Origin: Halopseudomonas xiamenensis
GTDB lineage: Bacteria; Pseudomonadota; Gammaproteobacteria; Pseudomonadales; Pseudomonadaceae
NCBI RefSeq assembly: GCF_014219065.1
Contig: NZ_JACLGO010000009.1
Span: forward strand, 104,835-168,834
Direction of reading: 5' to 3'
Length of the DNA stretch: 64,000 nt
How positions within the stretch are numbered: the first letter of the stretch is position 1; each line of letters starts with the position of its first letter. A program made the translations under genes and the position numbers. This document shows, piece by piece, positions 24,770 through 35,094 of this stretch. Under the pieces are notes generated by a model, which saw only the letters and a program-made list of their open reading frames with translations, did no database searches and was not told where the DNA came from.

Positions 24770-26431
24770 TCAGGCCGATGTTGGCGCCAACACGTCCCGC
24801 TGCAGCGGACGCGTGCCGCCGCCGGTGTCTGTCCGGTCCACCAAAATCATATCCGCCGCCTTCTCACCGATCATGATGATCGCCGCATTGGTATTACCTG
24901 ACACCAGCGCCGGCATGATCGACCCGTCTACCACCCGCAGCCTCTGCACACCGCGCACTCGCAGGCGCTCATCCACCACCGCCATGGCATCATTGCCCAT
25001 GCGTGCAGTGCAGGTCGGATGGTAGATGGACACACCCTGGCGGCGACAGTAATCGAGCAGTTCGTCATCCGAGCGACAATCCGGACCGGGTTCCACCTCG
25101 CCGTCGACCAGCGGCCGCATGGCCGGCTGTCGCAGAAGCTGGCGCAGTATCTTGAGTCCGGCCACGCTGGCCTGCCGGTCAACCTCCTCCGCCAGATAGT
25201 TGGGATCGATGATCGGCGCGCCGAACGGGTCGGCACTGCTGATCCGCACCTGCCCACGGCTCTGCGGCCGCAGCTGGCACACCGAGGCGGTGAAGCCCGG
25301 GTAATCATGCAACCGGTCACCCATCCTGGTGGTGCTGAAGTTGATGAAGTGCACCTGCACATCCGGATGCGCCAGTTCTGCTGCTGTCCGGTAGAAGGCT
25401 CCGGCATAACCGGCACTGACGGTCAGCGGCCCCTTGCGCCATAGTGCATACCGCAACCCCAGCCGCAACTGCCGCCACAGGCTGCGCATATCATCATTCA
25501 GGGTGATGGGCCGGCTGCAACGATTGACAATGCGCACCTGCAGGTGATCCTGCAGTCCTTCCCCCACTCCGGGCAGATCCAGCACCGGCCTGATGCCATG
25601 CCCGGTCAGCAGCCCCGCCGGACCAATCCCCGACAGCTGCAACAGCTGCGGTGTGTTGATCGCCCCGCCTGCCAGGATCACCTCGCAACCGGCCCCGGCA
25701 TAGCAGGGGCCATCCTTGCCCAGCCACTCCACCCCGCTGGCAACCAGCCCGGCAAAACGCAGCCGAGTCACCTGGGCTCGGGTCACCAGGGTCAGATTGG
25801 AACGATGTCGGGCCGGTTTCAGATAGGCAGTGGCTGCACTGCAGCGCAGCCCCCGGCGCGAGGTGGTCTGATAATAGCCCACCCCCTCCTGAGTCGCCCC
25901 GTTGAAGTCCGGGTTGCGCGGCAGGCCATGCTGCTCGGCCGCAGCAATGAAGGCATCACACAACGGATGGGGCTCGCTCTGATCGGATACCGCCAGCGGG
26001 CCCCCAACCCCATGGAAGGCATCAGCACCGCGCACCTGGTCCTCGGCCCGGAGGAAGTAGGGCAACACATCATCCCAGCCCCAGCCGGGATTGCCAGCAT
26101 CGCGCCAGTCATCAAAATCCTGCTGCTGGCCACGGATATAAACCAGACCATTGATCGAGCTGGAGCCGCCCAGCACCCGGCCCCGAGGCTGGGCAATACG
26201 TCGGTTGTACAGCTGTGTCTGGGGTGTGGTTTCATACAGCCAGTTGACCCGACGATCCTTGAACAATTTGCCATAGCCCAGAGGAATGTGAATCCACGGA
26301 TTGCTGTCCCGGCCACCGGCCTCCAGCAGCAGCACCCGATAGCATCCGCAGGCACTCAGCCGGTTGGCCAGCACGCAACCGGCGGAGCCGGCACCGACGA
26401 TGATGTAGTCGAAATCCCCGTAATGCCTCAT
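24770..26431 (-). CDS. GMC-family FAD oxidoreductase (copy 1)
   Basis: A 553-residue glucose-methanol-choline oxidoreductase that oxidises an alcohol to an aldehyde or ketone. The FAD motif [19 protein letters not shown] opens the protein; GMC signature [19 protein letters not shown] is near residue 83. The active-site histidine is in [10 protein letters not shown] and the second residue is the asparagine of NTNAAIIM. It overlaps the upstream FAD oxidoreductase by four bases. Family members include choline, aromatic-alcohol and polyethylene-glycol dehydrogenases. Confidence 0.9.
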   Translation of the reverse strand: MRHYGDFDYIIVGAGSAGCVLANRLSACGCYRVLLLEAGGRDSNPWIHIPLGYGKLFKDRRVNWLYETTPQTQLYNRRIAQPRGRVLGGSSSINGLVYIRGQQQDFDDWRDAGNPGWGWDDVLPYFLRAEDQVRGADAFHGVGGPLAVSDQSEPHPLCDAFIAAAEQHGLPRNPDFNGATQEGVGYYQTTSRRGLRCSAATAYLKPARHRSNLTLVTRAQVTRLRFAGLVASGVEWLGKDGPCYAGAGCEVILAGGAINTPQLLQLSGIGPAGLLTGHGIRPVLDLPGVGEGLQDHLQVRIVNRCSRPITLNDDMRSLWRQLRLGLRYALWRKGPLTVSAGYAGAFYRTAAELAHPDVQVHFINFSTTRMGDRLHDYPGFTASVCQLRPQSRGQVRISSADPFGAPIIDPNYLAEEVDRQASVAGLKILRQLLRQPAMRPLVDGEVEPGPDCRSDDELLDYCRRQGVSIYHPTCTARMGNDAMAVVDERLRVRGVQRLRVVDGSIMPALVSGNTNAAIIMIGEKAADMILVDRTDTGGGTRPLQRDVLAPTSA

Positions 26432-27558
26432 CCCCGCTCCCCCTGCTCCGCCTGATCAGCCATCTCGACCACCAGCTCGGCAATGGCCAGCGAGGAGGTC
26501 AGCCCCGGTGACTCGATACCGAACAGATTGATGACACCAGCACACCCATGCTGTGCCGGGCCGGACAGGAGAAAGTCCGCCGCCGGTTGATCCGGTCCGG
26601 ATATCTTGGGCCGTACTCCTGCATACCCCGGACTGAGCGCATCAGACCGCAGCTCCGGCCAGTAGCGCCGGATGGCCTCATTGAAGCCCTCCGCACGAGC
26701 CTGATCGACCCGGTAATCCGGTTTCTCCACCCATTCCACATCAGGCCCGAAACGGGCCTGCCCGGCCAGGTCCAGGGTCAGGTGCACCCCCAAGCCCCCA
26801 GGCTCGGGAACCGGGTAGATCAAACGCGAGAAAGGCGCCCGCCCAGCCAGAGTGTAATAGCTGCCCTTGGCGTAGTAGGACCGGGGCACATGCTCCGCTG
26901 GCAAAACCTCCAGCAATGCAGCCAGCGCCGGCGCCGCTAGTCCGGCGGAGTTGATCAGCAGCCGAGTCCTCAGCAACGGCTGCGCTTCATCATTGATGCA
27001 GACCTCACAGCCTTCAGCACTCCAGCGCAACCCGGTCACCCGACTGCGACAGGCCAGCACGGCGCCGTGGGCCTCGGCCTCGCCGAGCAGCGACAGCATG
27101 TAGGCATGAGAGTCGATGATGCCGGTGGATGGGGACAGCAACGCCCCGACACAGCTGAGCCGGGGCTCCAGTTCGACCGCCTGTGCAGCACTGAGCTGGT
27201 GCAGATCATCCACCCCGTTGCGCCGGGCAGCCTCGGCAATCTGTTGCAATGCTGGCAACTGCGTATCATCGGTAGCCACTATCAGCTTGCCGCAGCGGTG
27301 ATGGGCAATCCCGTGAGTCTGACAATAGTCGTACAGCAGATCACGTCCACGGACACAGGTATGTGCCTTCAACGAACCCTGTGGATAATATATACCGGCA
27401 TGTATAACCTCGCTGTTACGAGCACTTGTCCAACTGCCGAAACAGTCTTCCCCTTCCAGTATCAATACTTCCCGACCACTCAGCGCCAGCGCCCGGGCAA
27501 CCGCCAGACCGACCACACCTGCTCCGACTACCACGCATTCAACCTCATCCACTCCCAT
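26428..27558 (-). CDS. FAD-dependent oxidoreductase, L-2-hydroxyglutarate dehydrogenase-like
   Basis: A 376-residue DAO-fold flavoprotein with [17 protein letters not shown] at the N-terminus and the LhgO-like segment [18 protein letters not shown] near residues 46-63. The family oxidises 2-hydroxyacids such as L-2-hydroxyglutarate, passing electrons to quinone. Here it is coupled to a GMC oxidoreductase and may oxidise a pathway 2-hydroxyacid. No shared operator is visible upstream; only a half-site AAAAAC at 27628 lies in the divergent gap, in the other orientation. Confidence 0.85.
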   Translation of the reverse strand: MGVDEVECVVVGAGVVGLAVARALALSGREVLILEGEDCFGSWTSARNSEVIHAGIYYPQGSLKAHTCVRGRDLLYDYCQTHGIAHHRCGKLIVATDDTQLPALQQIAEAARRNGVDDLHQLSAAQAVELEPRLSCVGALLSPSTGIIDSHAYMLSLLGEAEAHGAVLACRSRVTGLRWSAEGCEVCINDEAQPLLRTRLLINSAGLAAPALAALLEVLPAEHVPRSYYAKGSYYTLAGRAPFSRLIYPVPEPGGLGVHLTLDLAGQARFGPDVEWVEKPDYRVDQARAEGFNEAIRRYWPELRSDALSPGYAGVRPKISGPDQPAADFLLSGPAQHGCAGVINLFGIESPGLTSSLAIAELVVEMADQAEQGERG

Positions 27559-27691
27559 CTCTCCCAGTTTTAATTTGTCAGACCATCAAACTCGAAAACC
27601 CGGCTCCAGTATTGACAAGAGTGATGCAAAAACTAATTCTTCACATGGCAGTAATATAAATAACCGATACAACAATCAGGAGACAACTCCA

Positions 27692-28132
27692 ATGCACGAA
27701 AACAATAATGAACAAAGAGATCAATATTTCTATTGGGTTGATATTCCCACCCGCTGGATGGATGGTGACCCCTATGGTCATGTCAACAATGTCGAATACT
27801 ATTCCTTCATTGATACTGCGGTTACCCGCATGTTGCTGGAGAAGAAAATATTGCGTAACCCGAACTTCCGTGCGGTCGGCCTGTGCGTGGAAAGCCAGTG
27901 CCGTTATTACGCCCCCATCTCCTTCCCCGAAACAATCGAGGCCGGAGTACGCATCGCCCGGGTCGGCAACTCCAGCCTGCGGTACGAGGTGGGGCTGTTC
28001 AAGTCCGGCGAGCATAAGCCGGCGGCGGCCGGCTATTTCGTGCATGTCTTCGTTGATCCAGACAATCATCGCCCTGTTTCCCTCAGCGCCCAGATCAGGC
28101 AGCAGATCCAGGCGGTGACCGTACCCGCCTGA
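27692..28132 (+). CDS. Hot-dog-fold acyl-CoA thioesterase (4-hydroxybenzoyl-CoA thioesterase family)
   Basis: A 146-residue single hot-dog domain. The family signature is clear: TRWMDGDPYGHVNNVEYYSFID, with catalytic-type aspartate and the GHVNN loop. It hydrolyses an acyl- or aroyl-CoA. CAGGAG lies nine bases before the ATG at 27692. It stands alone on the plus strand, divergent from the LhgO-like gene. It may rescue CoA from dead-end thioesters or release a product. Confidence 0.88.
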   Translation: MHENNNEQRDQYFYWVDIPTRWMDGDPYGHVNNVEYYSFIDTAVTRMLLEKKILRNPNFRAVGLCVESQCRYYAPISFPETIEAGVRIARVGNSSLRYEVGLFKSGEHKPAAAGYFVHVFVDPDNHRPVSLSAQIRQQIQAVTVPA

Positions 28133-28194
28133 GACAAGCACTCGCCCACACCACAGGGAACAGCTCCGGACTTCAGGACCTGCCCCCGCTTGCA

Positions 28195-29652
28195 TTACCA
28201 GTCGTAACGAATCGCCGCCATCTTGTTGCGGGTGTAGAAGCGCAGTCCTTCCAGCCCCTGCTCCTTGAATGCCGACCCGGACTCCTTGAAGCCGCCGAAG
28301 GGCTGGTGTACATCCCAGCCTGAGGTCGGCAGGTTGACCGACACCTGACCGGTATCAACTTCATCGATAAAACGCTGGGCATAGCGCAGATCATTACTGA
28401 ACAGCGCCGCCGACAGCCCATAGGGTGAGTCGTTGACCGCCTGCAGCGCCTCGTCGAAGGAATCGATCGACATCACTGCCAATACCGGCCCGAACACTTC
28501 CTCGCGCCAGATCGGCATCTGCCCAGTGACCCCGGCAATGACTGTCGGCAGCACAAAGCAGCCCCGTTCCAGAGCATTGTCAGCCGGTGCCTCACCGCCA
28601 CACAGAATGGTCGCACCAGACTCCCGGGCGCCAGCAATATGCCCCAGCACCTCCTGCTGTTGGCGGCGACTGACCAACGGCCCCAGACGAACGCCTTCAG
28701 TCAGGCTCGGCCCCGGGGTCAGCTGGGCAACGGCAGCCAGCAACTTGTCTACCAGTGCATCATGTACCTGTGACTGCACCAGCACCCGACTGGTGGCGGT
28801 GCAGCGCTGGCCAGCCTGGCCAAAAGCGGCGGCAGCAATGGTATTCGCCGCCATGTCCAGGTCGGCATCCGCCAGCACCACAGAGGCATTCTTGCCGCCC
28901 ATTTCGGTCTGCAGCCGTACATTGCGCCCGACCAGCCTGCGACCCAGCTCCAACCCCACGGCAGTGGAGCCGGTAAAGGTCACCGCAGCCACTTCAGGTC
29001 TGGCCAGCACCTCCCGATCGAACACATCGTGCTCGCTGAGTACCAGATTGAGCACCCCATCCGGCAGACCGGCCTCGACCAGAGCCTGGACGATCAGCAG
29101 GGCCGCCAGTGGCGTTTCCCGGGCCGGCTTGAGAATGACCGCATTGCCGCTGATCAGCGCCGGGCCCAGCTTGCGCGCCGGGGTCAGCATGGGATCATTC
29201 CAGGGGGTGATCATCACCACCAGCCCCACCGGCTCCACCAGTGCCATCGCCCGTGTTCCCGGGCGCCCGTCGGCAATCATGCCGCCCTGGGGCAAGCGCG
29301 CGGTAGCGGCATAGAACTCGAGGAACTCGGCGCTCTTGACCACTTCGACGCTGGCCTCGGCGAAGGTCTTGCCGTTCTCCAGGGCAATGGTCCGGGTCAT
29401 CTCCTCCGCCTGCCGGCGCAGTATTCCGGCCGCCCTGAGCAGCACCGCACCCCGAGCCACCGGCGAGGTGGCACGCCAGAGGGTAGCCCCCTCGACCGCG
29501 GCATCCACGGCCTGTCTGACCTGACCGGCCGTCAACTGCCGGAACCGGCTCAACAGCTGCTCCTGATCCGATGGGCAGCGATCCTCTACCCAGTGTTCGG
29601 CCTCCCCAGCCACCCAGTTACCGCCGATGAGATAGTTGAATTCGATGGTCAT
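28195..29652 (-). CDS. Aldehyde dehydrogenase (NAD(P)-dependent)
   Basis: A 485-residue ALDH. The catalytic cysteine is in FGQAGQRCTATSRVL and the general-base glutamate in QTEMGGKNASVVL; the N-terminal VMITPWNDP and the C-terminal EEVFGPVLAV are typical. AAGGGGAAGT precedes the ATG at 29652. It is the last gene of the long unit from 37505 and follows a GMC oxidoreductase, so it should oxidise the aldehyde made by that enzyme to an acid. Confidence 0.92.
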   Translation of the reverse strand: MTIEFNYLIGGNWVAGEAEHWVEDRCPSDQEQLLSRFRQLTAGQVRQAVDAAVEGATLWRATSPVARGAVLLRAAGILRRQAEEMTRTIALENGKTFAEASVEVVKSAEFLEFYAATARLPQGGMIADGRPGTRAMALVEPVGLVVMITPWNDPMLTPARKLGPALISGNAVILKPARETPLAALLIVQALVEAGLPDGVLNLVLSEHDVFDREVLARPEVAAVTFTGSTAVGLELGRRLVGRNVRLQTEMGGKNASVVLADADLDMAANTIAAAAFGQAGQRCTATSRVLVQSQVHDALVDKLLAAVAQLTPGPSLTEGVRLGPLVSRRQQQEVLGHIAGARESGATILCGGEAPADNALERGCFVLPTVIAGVTGQMPIWREEVFGPVLAVMSIDSFDEALQAVNDSPYGLSAALFSNDLRYAQRFIDEVDTGQVSVNLPTSGWDVHQPFGGFKESGSAFKEQGLEGLRFYTRNKMAAIRYDW

Positions 29653-29731
29653 ACTTCCCCTTGTCAGTCCCGGCACATCAGCCGGGAACTCTGTCTGCTG
29701 GTCATTCCGCCTGCCTGGTATGCGAGCAGGC

Positions 29732-31330
29732 TCAGGGCTGCGCGAGTATCATGTCCGCTGCTCGCCAGCCCACCGCCATGGCCGGCGCATGGGTATTACC
29801 CGAGATCAGCACCGGGATCACCGAACAGTCTGCTACCCGCAGCCCTTCGACACCCTTCACCCGTAACTCTTCATCCACCACCGCCATATCGTCCTGGCCC
29901 ATGCGGCAGGTGCCCGTGCCATGCAGGCCGGAAGTGGACAGCCGGCGGAAGGCATCCAGAATCTGCTCGTCGGTCTGACATTCAGCCCCCGGCAGCAGCT
30001 CGGTGGCTCCGTGCCGGGCCAGCGCCGACTGGGCGGCGTAGTTGCGAATGTAGCGGACGGTATCCACCGCCATCCGGCAGTCGTGCTCGGTGGTCAGCCA
30101 GTTCGGCACTATCTCTGCCTGGGCCGCCGGGTCCGCACTGGTGATGCTGACATGCCCCTCACTGGTCAGCTGCAACAGCTGACCATAGATCGACAGCCCC
30201 GGCTGACGGTCAACCTGCGCCAACGGCACCGGATGGTTGTCATCACTCAGGGCAAAGGTATAGCCGCCCATATACAGCTGCAGATTCGGCGGTCCGGGCT
30301 GCTCACCCACCCGGACAAAGGCGCCAACCTCAAACGGGCCGGTTGCCAGGGCGCCCCGACGCTGGAACTGATAGCTCAGCAGGCTCTTGAACAGGCCGAA
30401 GCCGTAGAAGTGCCGATGGTTACCCGCAGCGCTGTTGATACGGAACGGCATGGCGAACGACAGGTGTTCACGCATGTGCCGCCCCACCGCGCTTTCATGG
30501 ATCTGCGCCACACCGGCGCGGGCCAGCACCTCAGACGGGCCGATGCCGGACAGTTGCAGCAGCTTGGGACTTTCCAGCGCCCCGGCTGCCAGGATGATTT
30601 CCCGGCGACAGGTAAAACGCTGCACCTTGCCCGCCAGCCTGACCTCCACCGCCGTCGCCCGCTTGCCGTCGAATACCACCCGCTGCACCAGGGCCCCGGT
30701 CTGCACCCGCAGGTTGCGCCGCCCCGCCGCTGGCGTAATGAAGGCCCGGGCACTGCTGACCCGCCGGCCGTTACGAATGTTGTGACTGTAGTAGCCGACC
30801 CGCGCACTGGGCAGCGCATTGAGATCATCGGTACGCTGCAGCCCCAGTTCCTCACCGGCCCTGATCAGGTCTTCGGTCAGTGGATAGCGATAGTCGCCGC
30901 CCTGAGTGATGGACACCGGCCGCTCATCATCCGCGTGGTGCGCCTCCAGCGCCTGAAAGGTCGCCTGCATCTGCGTCCAGCCCCAGGCGGGACAGCCCAG
31001 ATCTTCCCATTGCTGGTAATCCTCCGGCTGCCCACGGGACCAGATCATGCCGTTGATCGCCGAGGAGCCGCCCAGCCCCTTGCCACGAATCCAGGTTTCC
31101 GCAGTAGCGCTGTGTTCGGTACGGCGCTGGGCAATACTGTATTGCCAGGTATGCTCGGCACTGCCGACCAGTTTGGCGATGCCCTTGGGCATGTTCACCA
31201 ACGGACTGTCATTGCGCCCTCCGGCTTCCAGCAGCAATACACTGACCGCAGGGTCGGCGGACAACCTGTTGGCCAGCACACAACCGGCCGAACCGGCACC
31301 CACCACAATATAGTCATACGTGTTTTTCAT
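29732..31330 (-). CDS. GMC-family FAD oxidoreductase (copy 2)
   Basis: A 532-residue GMC enzyme. FAD motif [19 protein letters not shown], signature GKGLGGSSAINGMIWSRGQ, active-site GLHGTGTCRMG and NTHAPAMAVG at the C-terminus are all present, with a His-His type pair. It should oxidise an alcohol whose aldehyde is passed to the next gene, an ALDH. It is a distant paralogue of the GMC protein at 24770. It belongs to the long unit controlled from the operator at 37558. Confidence 0.9.
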   Translation of the reverse strand: MKNTYDYIVVGAGSAGCVLANRLSADPAVSVLLLEAGGRNDSPLVNMPKGIAKLVGSAEHTWQYSIAQRRTEHSATAETWIRGKGLGGSSAINGMIWSRGQPEDYQQWEDLGCPAWGWTQMQATFQALEAHHADDERPVSITQGGDYRYPLTEDLIRAGEELGLQRTDDLNALPSARVGYYSHNIRNGRRVSSARAFITPAAGRRNLRVQTGALVQRVVFDGKRATAVEVRLAGKVQRFTCRREIILAAGALESPKLLQLSGIGPSEVLARAGVAQIHESAVGRHMREHLSFAMPFRINSAAGNHRHFYGFGLFKSLLSYQFQRRGALATGPFEVGAFVRVGEQPGPPNLQLYMGGYTFALSDDNHPVPLAQVDRQPGLSIYGQLLQLTSEGHVSITSADPAAQAEIVPNWLTTEHDCRMAVDTVRYIRNYAAQSALARHGATELLPGAECQTDEQILDAFRRLSTSGLHGTGTCRMGQDDMAVVDEELRVKGVEGLRVADCSVIPVLISGNTHAPAMAVGWRAADMILAQP

Positions 31331-31392
31331 TATTGTTTTCGCTCGTACGGGGCCTGACAGTTACCGTGGGGCTATATCAGCCGCCCCACTTG

Positions 31393-32049
31393 TCACCATT
31401 GACCGGTTTGCGGATCAACCACTGTTTTTGCGTCATATACCCCTGCACCAATAAGTTCGGCAGAGGCAGTAGCAAGCAACTTGCCTACCAGTTCTTTCAA
31501 TATGTTCTGTGCAGTAGCGATACTTTCACAGAAACCACTGATGACCAGACAGGGAGTTTCGCCATCACTTGCCGACAGAGTGTTGAATATATCTACCACC
31601 CCAACTCCACCGGCAGGCATGGCCACTTCAATTACCGACGCGGGAACATGCCCCTGCACAAATGCCATATAACGTATATGTGCTCCGGCCGCTGATGGCG
31701 ACGGCCACTGCCTTGCACCCTGACTACCACCCTCGGCATGAATATAGGAACGTATGTTTCCATCCGTGAAATTCGCTTCATCCGGCTCGGCTCCCTGCCG
31801 ATAGACTTCAGAAGCGGCGATCTCGGCCAGGGAGTCGATGGACGGCACCCAGATCTCCGGAATGCCATCCGCCACCGGCCAGGCCGAGTCCAGTGGTGGC
31901 GCCAGCAGATGATTCTGCACGTAGCCACTGAAGAATCCGGCCCGGGCCAGGTCCAGGGCATGCTCCCTATGGGTGCTGCTCCAGTAGTCACTGAACTCGA
32001 CCTGACTCCACCCTTCCCTGCGGCGCAACAGGGTGAACACTTTTGCCAT
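31393..32049 (-). CDS. EthD-like dimeric alpha/beta-barrel protein
   Basis: A 218-residue protein. The N-terminal half has the EthD/ferredoxin-like pattern (KVFTLLRRREGWSQVEFSDYWSSTHREHAL, a strand, helix with the WxxxH element). The C-terminal half (from about residue 120) shows a second strand-helix set, so it may be a double-domain form. EthD proteins accompany oxidative catabolic clusters such as ether degradation, with roles still unclear. It lies between a Rieske oxygenase and a GMC oxidoreductase. Confidence 0.7.
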   Translation of the reverse strand: MAKVFTLLRRREGWSQVEFSDYWSSTHREHALDLARAGFFSGYVQNHLLAPPLDSAWPVADGIPEIWVPSIDSLAEIAASEVYRQGAEPDEANFTDGNIRSYIHAEGGSQGARQWPSPSAAGAHIRYMAFVQGHVPASVIEVAMPAGGVGVVDIFNTLSASDGETPCLVISGFCESIATAQNILKELVGKLLATASAELIGAGVYDAKTVVDPQTGQW

Positions 32050-32087
32050 ATCTCATCCCGGGGGCTCACGCCCCCGGCTCCCGATAG

Positions 32088-33506
32088 TCAGGACTGCTGG
32101 AGATAGCCGTCCAGCACCTTGTGGAAATGACGAATACGGACCTCCTGGTAGTTGCCCAGGGTCTCACCCTGCTTCTTCGCCGCCTTGAAGCCCTGTTGCT
32201 GGGCCCGCATGTTGGAGGTGTCCTGGTCATACACATGGGCCAGGTAAGGGTCCAGGCCTTCGGCCACCGCATAGGACTCCTCCTCCTTGACCATCGCCAC
32301 CTCAGGCGCCTCGGGGCGCTCGGTGCCTGGCGCGAAGGGGCGCAGAAACAGGATTTCGAACAGGCTGCGGTCCGGGTCGCAACCCAGAGGGCGGAAACGG
32401 TAGACCATCGGCAGCGACAGGCCGGGGAACAGCACCATGTTCGGAAAGACGTGGTATTCGATGGTGTCGATGATCTCAGCATCGGAGAAATGATCCAGAT
32501 CCACCTGGTACTTCTCACCCATCAACTTGCGCAGGAACCGGGCCATGACGATCCGCGCGGTCTCACCCTCCCTGACCTGCAGCTCATCATTGACCATGGA
32601 ACGGTCGCCGATCAGCATCGCATCCACCAGCTCCTGTTCGGACAGGGGCCGCTCCAGATGCGGACTGCTGGTGCCACTGGCCGAATAGAAACGGGTTATA
32701 TGCTGGCTGTAGGTATCGTACTGCACGTTGGCATCATTGGTCCCCGGCAGCAGTTGGGGATGGGTCTCGATCACATGGTAGGCCTCGAGGAACGCCTCGA
32801 CGGCGGCCTTCCAGTTACAGGGCAACTCCTTGGCAACATGCAGCTCGGTAAAGCGGTGCTCCATGTCCCAGTCCTTGAAGTGCTCCGGCAGCTCCTGCAG
32901 ATAGCTTTCCAGATTCTCAGCGTTTTCATCCAGATTGATGAACACGAAACCGCCCCACAGTCCTACCCGGACCTCAGGCAGCTTGAATTCCTCCGGCTTG
33001 GCATGGGGAAAGTCCCAGGCACAGGGGACGCTGACCAGTTCACCCTCCAGCGACCAGGTCCAGCCATGGAAGGGGCAACGCAGCTGATCGCTGGAACCCA
33101 TGCCCTCCTCCGGCTTGAGCTTGGTACCTCGGTGCAGACAGGAGTTGTGGTAAGCCTTGATACCCTTGGGCGTGTTGACCACCAGAATCGAATAGGGCCC
33201 GATCTCATAGACATAGTAGTCACCGACCTGGGGAATATGCTCCAGCCGGCAGGCCCACTGCCACACCTTGCTCCACACCTGCTCCAGCTCGGCGGCGAAG
33301 AACTCCTTGCCGGTGTAACGGGCAAAGGGCACATCCTCGCTGCCCAGGTAACGATAGCTCTGCTGCTTGAGCACATCCGGCGCCGGATGTAGATCGGTAG
33401 CAATGATGTCCTGGACCGTGCGCCCGGGACAGCGGGCCTCACCCGGAGCCAAGCCCCGGTCATCACCGGGCAGGCCGTTCAGTATGTTCTTATTATGCGC
33501 ATTCAT
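32088..33506 (-). CDS. Rieske non-heme iron oxygenase alpha subunit
   Basis: A 472-residue oxygenase from the ATG at 33506, which has GGAG nine bases upstream; longer in-frame starts lack a site. Rieske ligands are in SCLHRG and CPFHGW. The iron histidines are in EAYHVIETHPQ after a CNWK motif. A C-terminal domain with a NMVLFPGLSLPMVYRF segment completes it. It is closer to the oxygenase at 672 than to the RGDP-type trio. It lies in the middle of the long unit, between an SDR and the EthD-like gene. Confidence 0.9.
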   Translation of the reverse strand: MNAHNKNILNGLPGDDRGLAPGEARCPGRTVQDIIATDLHPAPDVLKQQSYRYLGSEDVPFARYTGKEFFAAELEQVWSKVWQWACRLEHIPQVGDYYVYEIGPYSILVVNTPKGIKAYHNSCLHRGTKLKPEEGMGSSDQLRCPFHGWTWSLEGELVSVPCAWDFPHAKPEEFKLPEVRVGLWGGFVFINLDENAENLESYLQELPEHFKDWDMEHRFTELHVAKELPCNWKAAVEAFLEAYHVIETHPQLLPGTNDANVQYDTYSQHITRFYSASGTSSPHLERPLSEQELVDAMLIGDRSMVNDELQVREGETARIVMARFLRKLMGEKYQVDLDHFSDAEIIDTIEYHVFPNMVLFPGLSLPMVYRFRPLGCDPDRSLFEILFLRPFAPGTERPEAPEVAMVKEEESYAVAEGLDPYLAHVYDQDTSNMRAQQQGFKAAKKQGETLGNYQEVRIRHFHKVLDGYLQQS

Positions 33507-33559
33507 GTTCCTGCTCTCCGTCATCAGACTGGCAGCCGGGCTATACACCCGGCACGGGT

Positions 33560-34306
33560 TCACTTGATGGTTTCACCGTTGTCGATGACCAACTGGGCAC
33601 CATTGATCTGACGTGACTCATCACTGGCGAGAAAAACCACCAGATTACCGACATCCTCCGGCCGCCCCTGACCCACTTCGTGCAGTTGGGTCAGAGCATC
33701 GGTATCCGCGCCTGCCAGCTCACTCAGCGCCTTGACAGTCATGGGAGTGTCGTGGGCGCCGGGCAGGATGGTATTGCAGCGAATCGGGTAACCCTGATTC
33801 TGACAATGCACGGCAATGCTACGGCCCATGGCGGCAATCGCGCCCTTGGCAGCGGTGTAGGCAAACACCTCGGCAATGCCCTTGAGCGCCGCCACAGAAG
33901 ATATGTTGATGATGGAACCACCACGCTCCTTCATCAGCGCGATGGCATGCTTGCAACCAAGGAATGTCCCCTCGGTCATCACCTGAAGGTGCCGCCGGAA
34001 CTGCTCCAGGGACTGCTCCTCCACCGTGGAGAAGCTGACGAAGCCGGCGTTGTTGACCAGTACGTCAAGCCGACCGAAACGCTGTCTGACCTCCTCCAGC
34101 ACACTGATCCACTGCGCTTCATCGGCTACATCATGGGCCAGGAACAGAGCACCGGGAATCTGCGCCGCCACCGCCTCGCCCTGCTCACTGTCGATATCGG
34201 TGACGATCACCCGCGCGCCCTGCTCGGCCAGCAGGCGCGCATCAGCTGCGCCCAGGCCGGATGCACCACCGGTGACCAGGGCCACCTTGCCATTCAATCT
34301 GCTCAT
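33560..34306 (-). CDS. Short-chain dehydrogenase/reductase (SDR)
   Basis: A 248-residue classical SDR: TGGASGLG cofactor motif, NNAG, catalytic serine in NISSV and YTAAK. The ATG at 34306 has AGAGG upstream; a GTG two codons earlier is less likely. It may dehydrogenate a cis-diol or hydroxyl introduced by one of the Rieske enzymes. It is adjacent to a second SDR of a different type. Confidence 0.9.
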   Translation of the reverse strand: MSRLNGKVALVTGGASGLGAADARLLAEQGARVIVTDIDSEQGEAVAAQIPGALFLAHDVADEAQWISVLEEVRQRFGRLDVLVNNAGFVSFSTVEEQSLEQFRRHLQVMTEGTFLGCKHAIALMKERGGSIINISSVAALKGIAEVFAYTAAKGAIAAMGRSIAVHCQNQGYPIRCNTILPGAHDTPMTVKALSELAGADTDALTQLHEVGQGRPEDVGNLVVFLASDESRQINGAQLVIDNGETIK

Positions 34307-34368
34307 TTCCACCTCTTGTTCTTGTTGTCAGAAAATCGGATTGCAATACCGCATACAGCGAGAGCCCC

Positions 34369-35076
34369 TTACCAGGGATGCAGTTCGCCATTCCACTTGA
34401 AGAAATTACCGCTGTTATCCAGCGCCAGTTGCTCGACCACCGATCTGATACCGGCAGCACTTTTCTGCGGAGTGATATCGGCGGTCGGCCCACCCATATC
34501 GGTCTGCACATAGCCCGGATGGATACTGGCCACACACACGCCCTGATCACGCAGATCGATCGCCAGGCTCATCATTACCCGGTTGACGCCGGCCTTGGTG
34601 GCTCCGTAGGCATACATGCCGCCGAAGGGCCAGGTCGAAGCCGCCAGTTGACTGCTCACGGTCATGGCCTTGCCCCGGGCTGCAATCAGGTTGGGCAGCA
34701 GCGCCTGGATCAGGCGGAACGGGCCTACCGTCATCACCTCGAAGGCATGGTGCCAGTCGGCAAAGTCATCCTCGTCAAACCGGGTACTGGTGACCGCTCC
34801 AGTCTCTCCTCCAAGTACACCGGCCACGTTCAACAGCACATCCACCGGCGCCTCACCCACCGCCGCCCGGGCCGCTGCAGCGACACCGGCGCCGGATGCC
34901 ATGTCCAGCGCATGCAGCGTCAGACGCCCGCCGGACTGCTCAGCCAGCATCGCCAGCTCCGCCGCTTGAGCCGGCACTCGACACAGGGCATATACCCGAT
35001 CACCCGCTGCGACATATTCCCTGACCAGCGCCAGCCCTATACCCCGGTTGGCACCGGTGATCACCACGTTAGCCAT
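34369..35076 (-). CDS. Short-chain dehydrogenase/reductase (SDR), CsgA/sniffer-like
   Basis: A 235-residue SDR with ITGANRGIGLALV at the N-terminus, VLLNVAGVL in place of NNAG, catalytic serine in TVSSQL and YGATK. The short length and N-terminal motif resemble C-factor/sniffer-like carbonyl reductases. It should reduce a carbonyl or oxidise an alcohol with NADP(H). It follows the VOC gene in the long unit. Confidence 0.88.
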   Translation of the reverse strand: MANVVITGANRGIGLALVREYVAAGDRVYALCRVPAQAAELAMLAEQSGGRLTLHALDMASGAGVAAAARAAVGEAPVDVLLNVAGVLGGETGAVTSTRFDEDDFADWHHAFEVMTVGPFRLIQALLPNLIAARGKAMTVSSQLAASTWPFGGMYAYGATKAGVNRVMMSLAIDLRDQGVCVASIHPGYVQTDMGGPTADITPQKSAAGIRSVVEQLALDNSGNFFKWNGELHPW

Positions 35077-35094
35077 CTGTCTACCTCGCTATCA

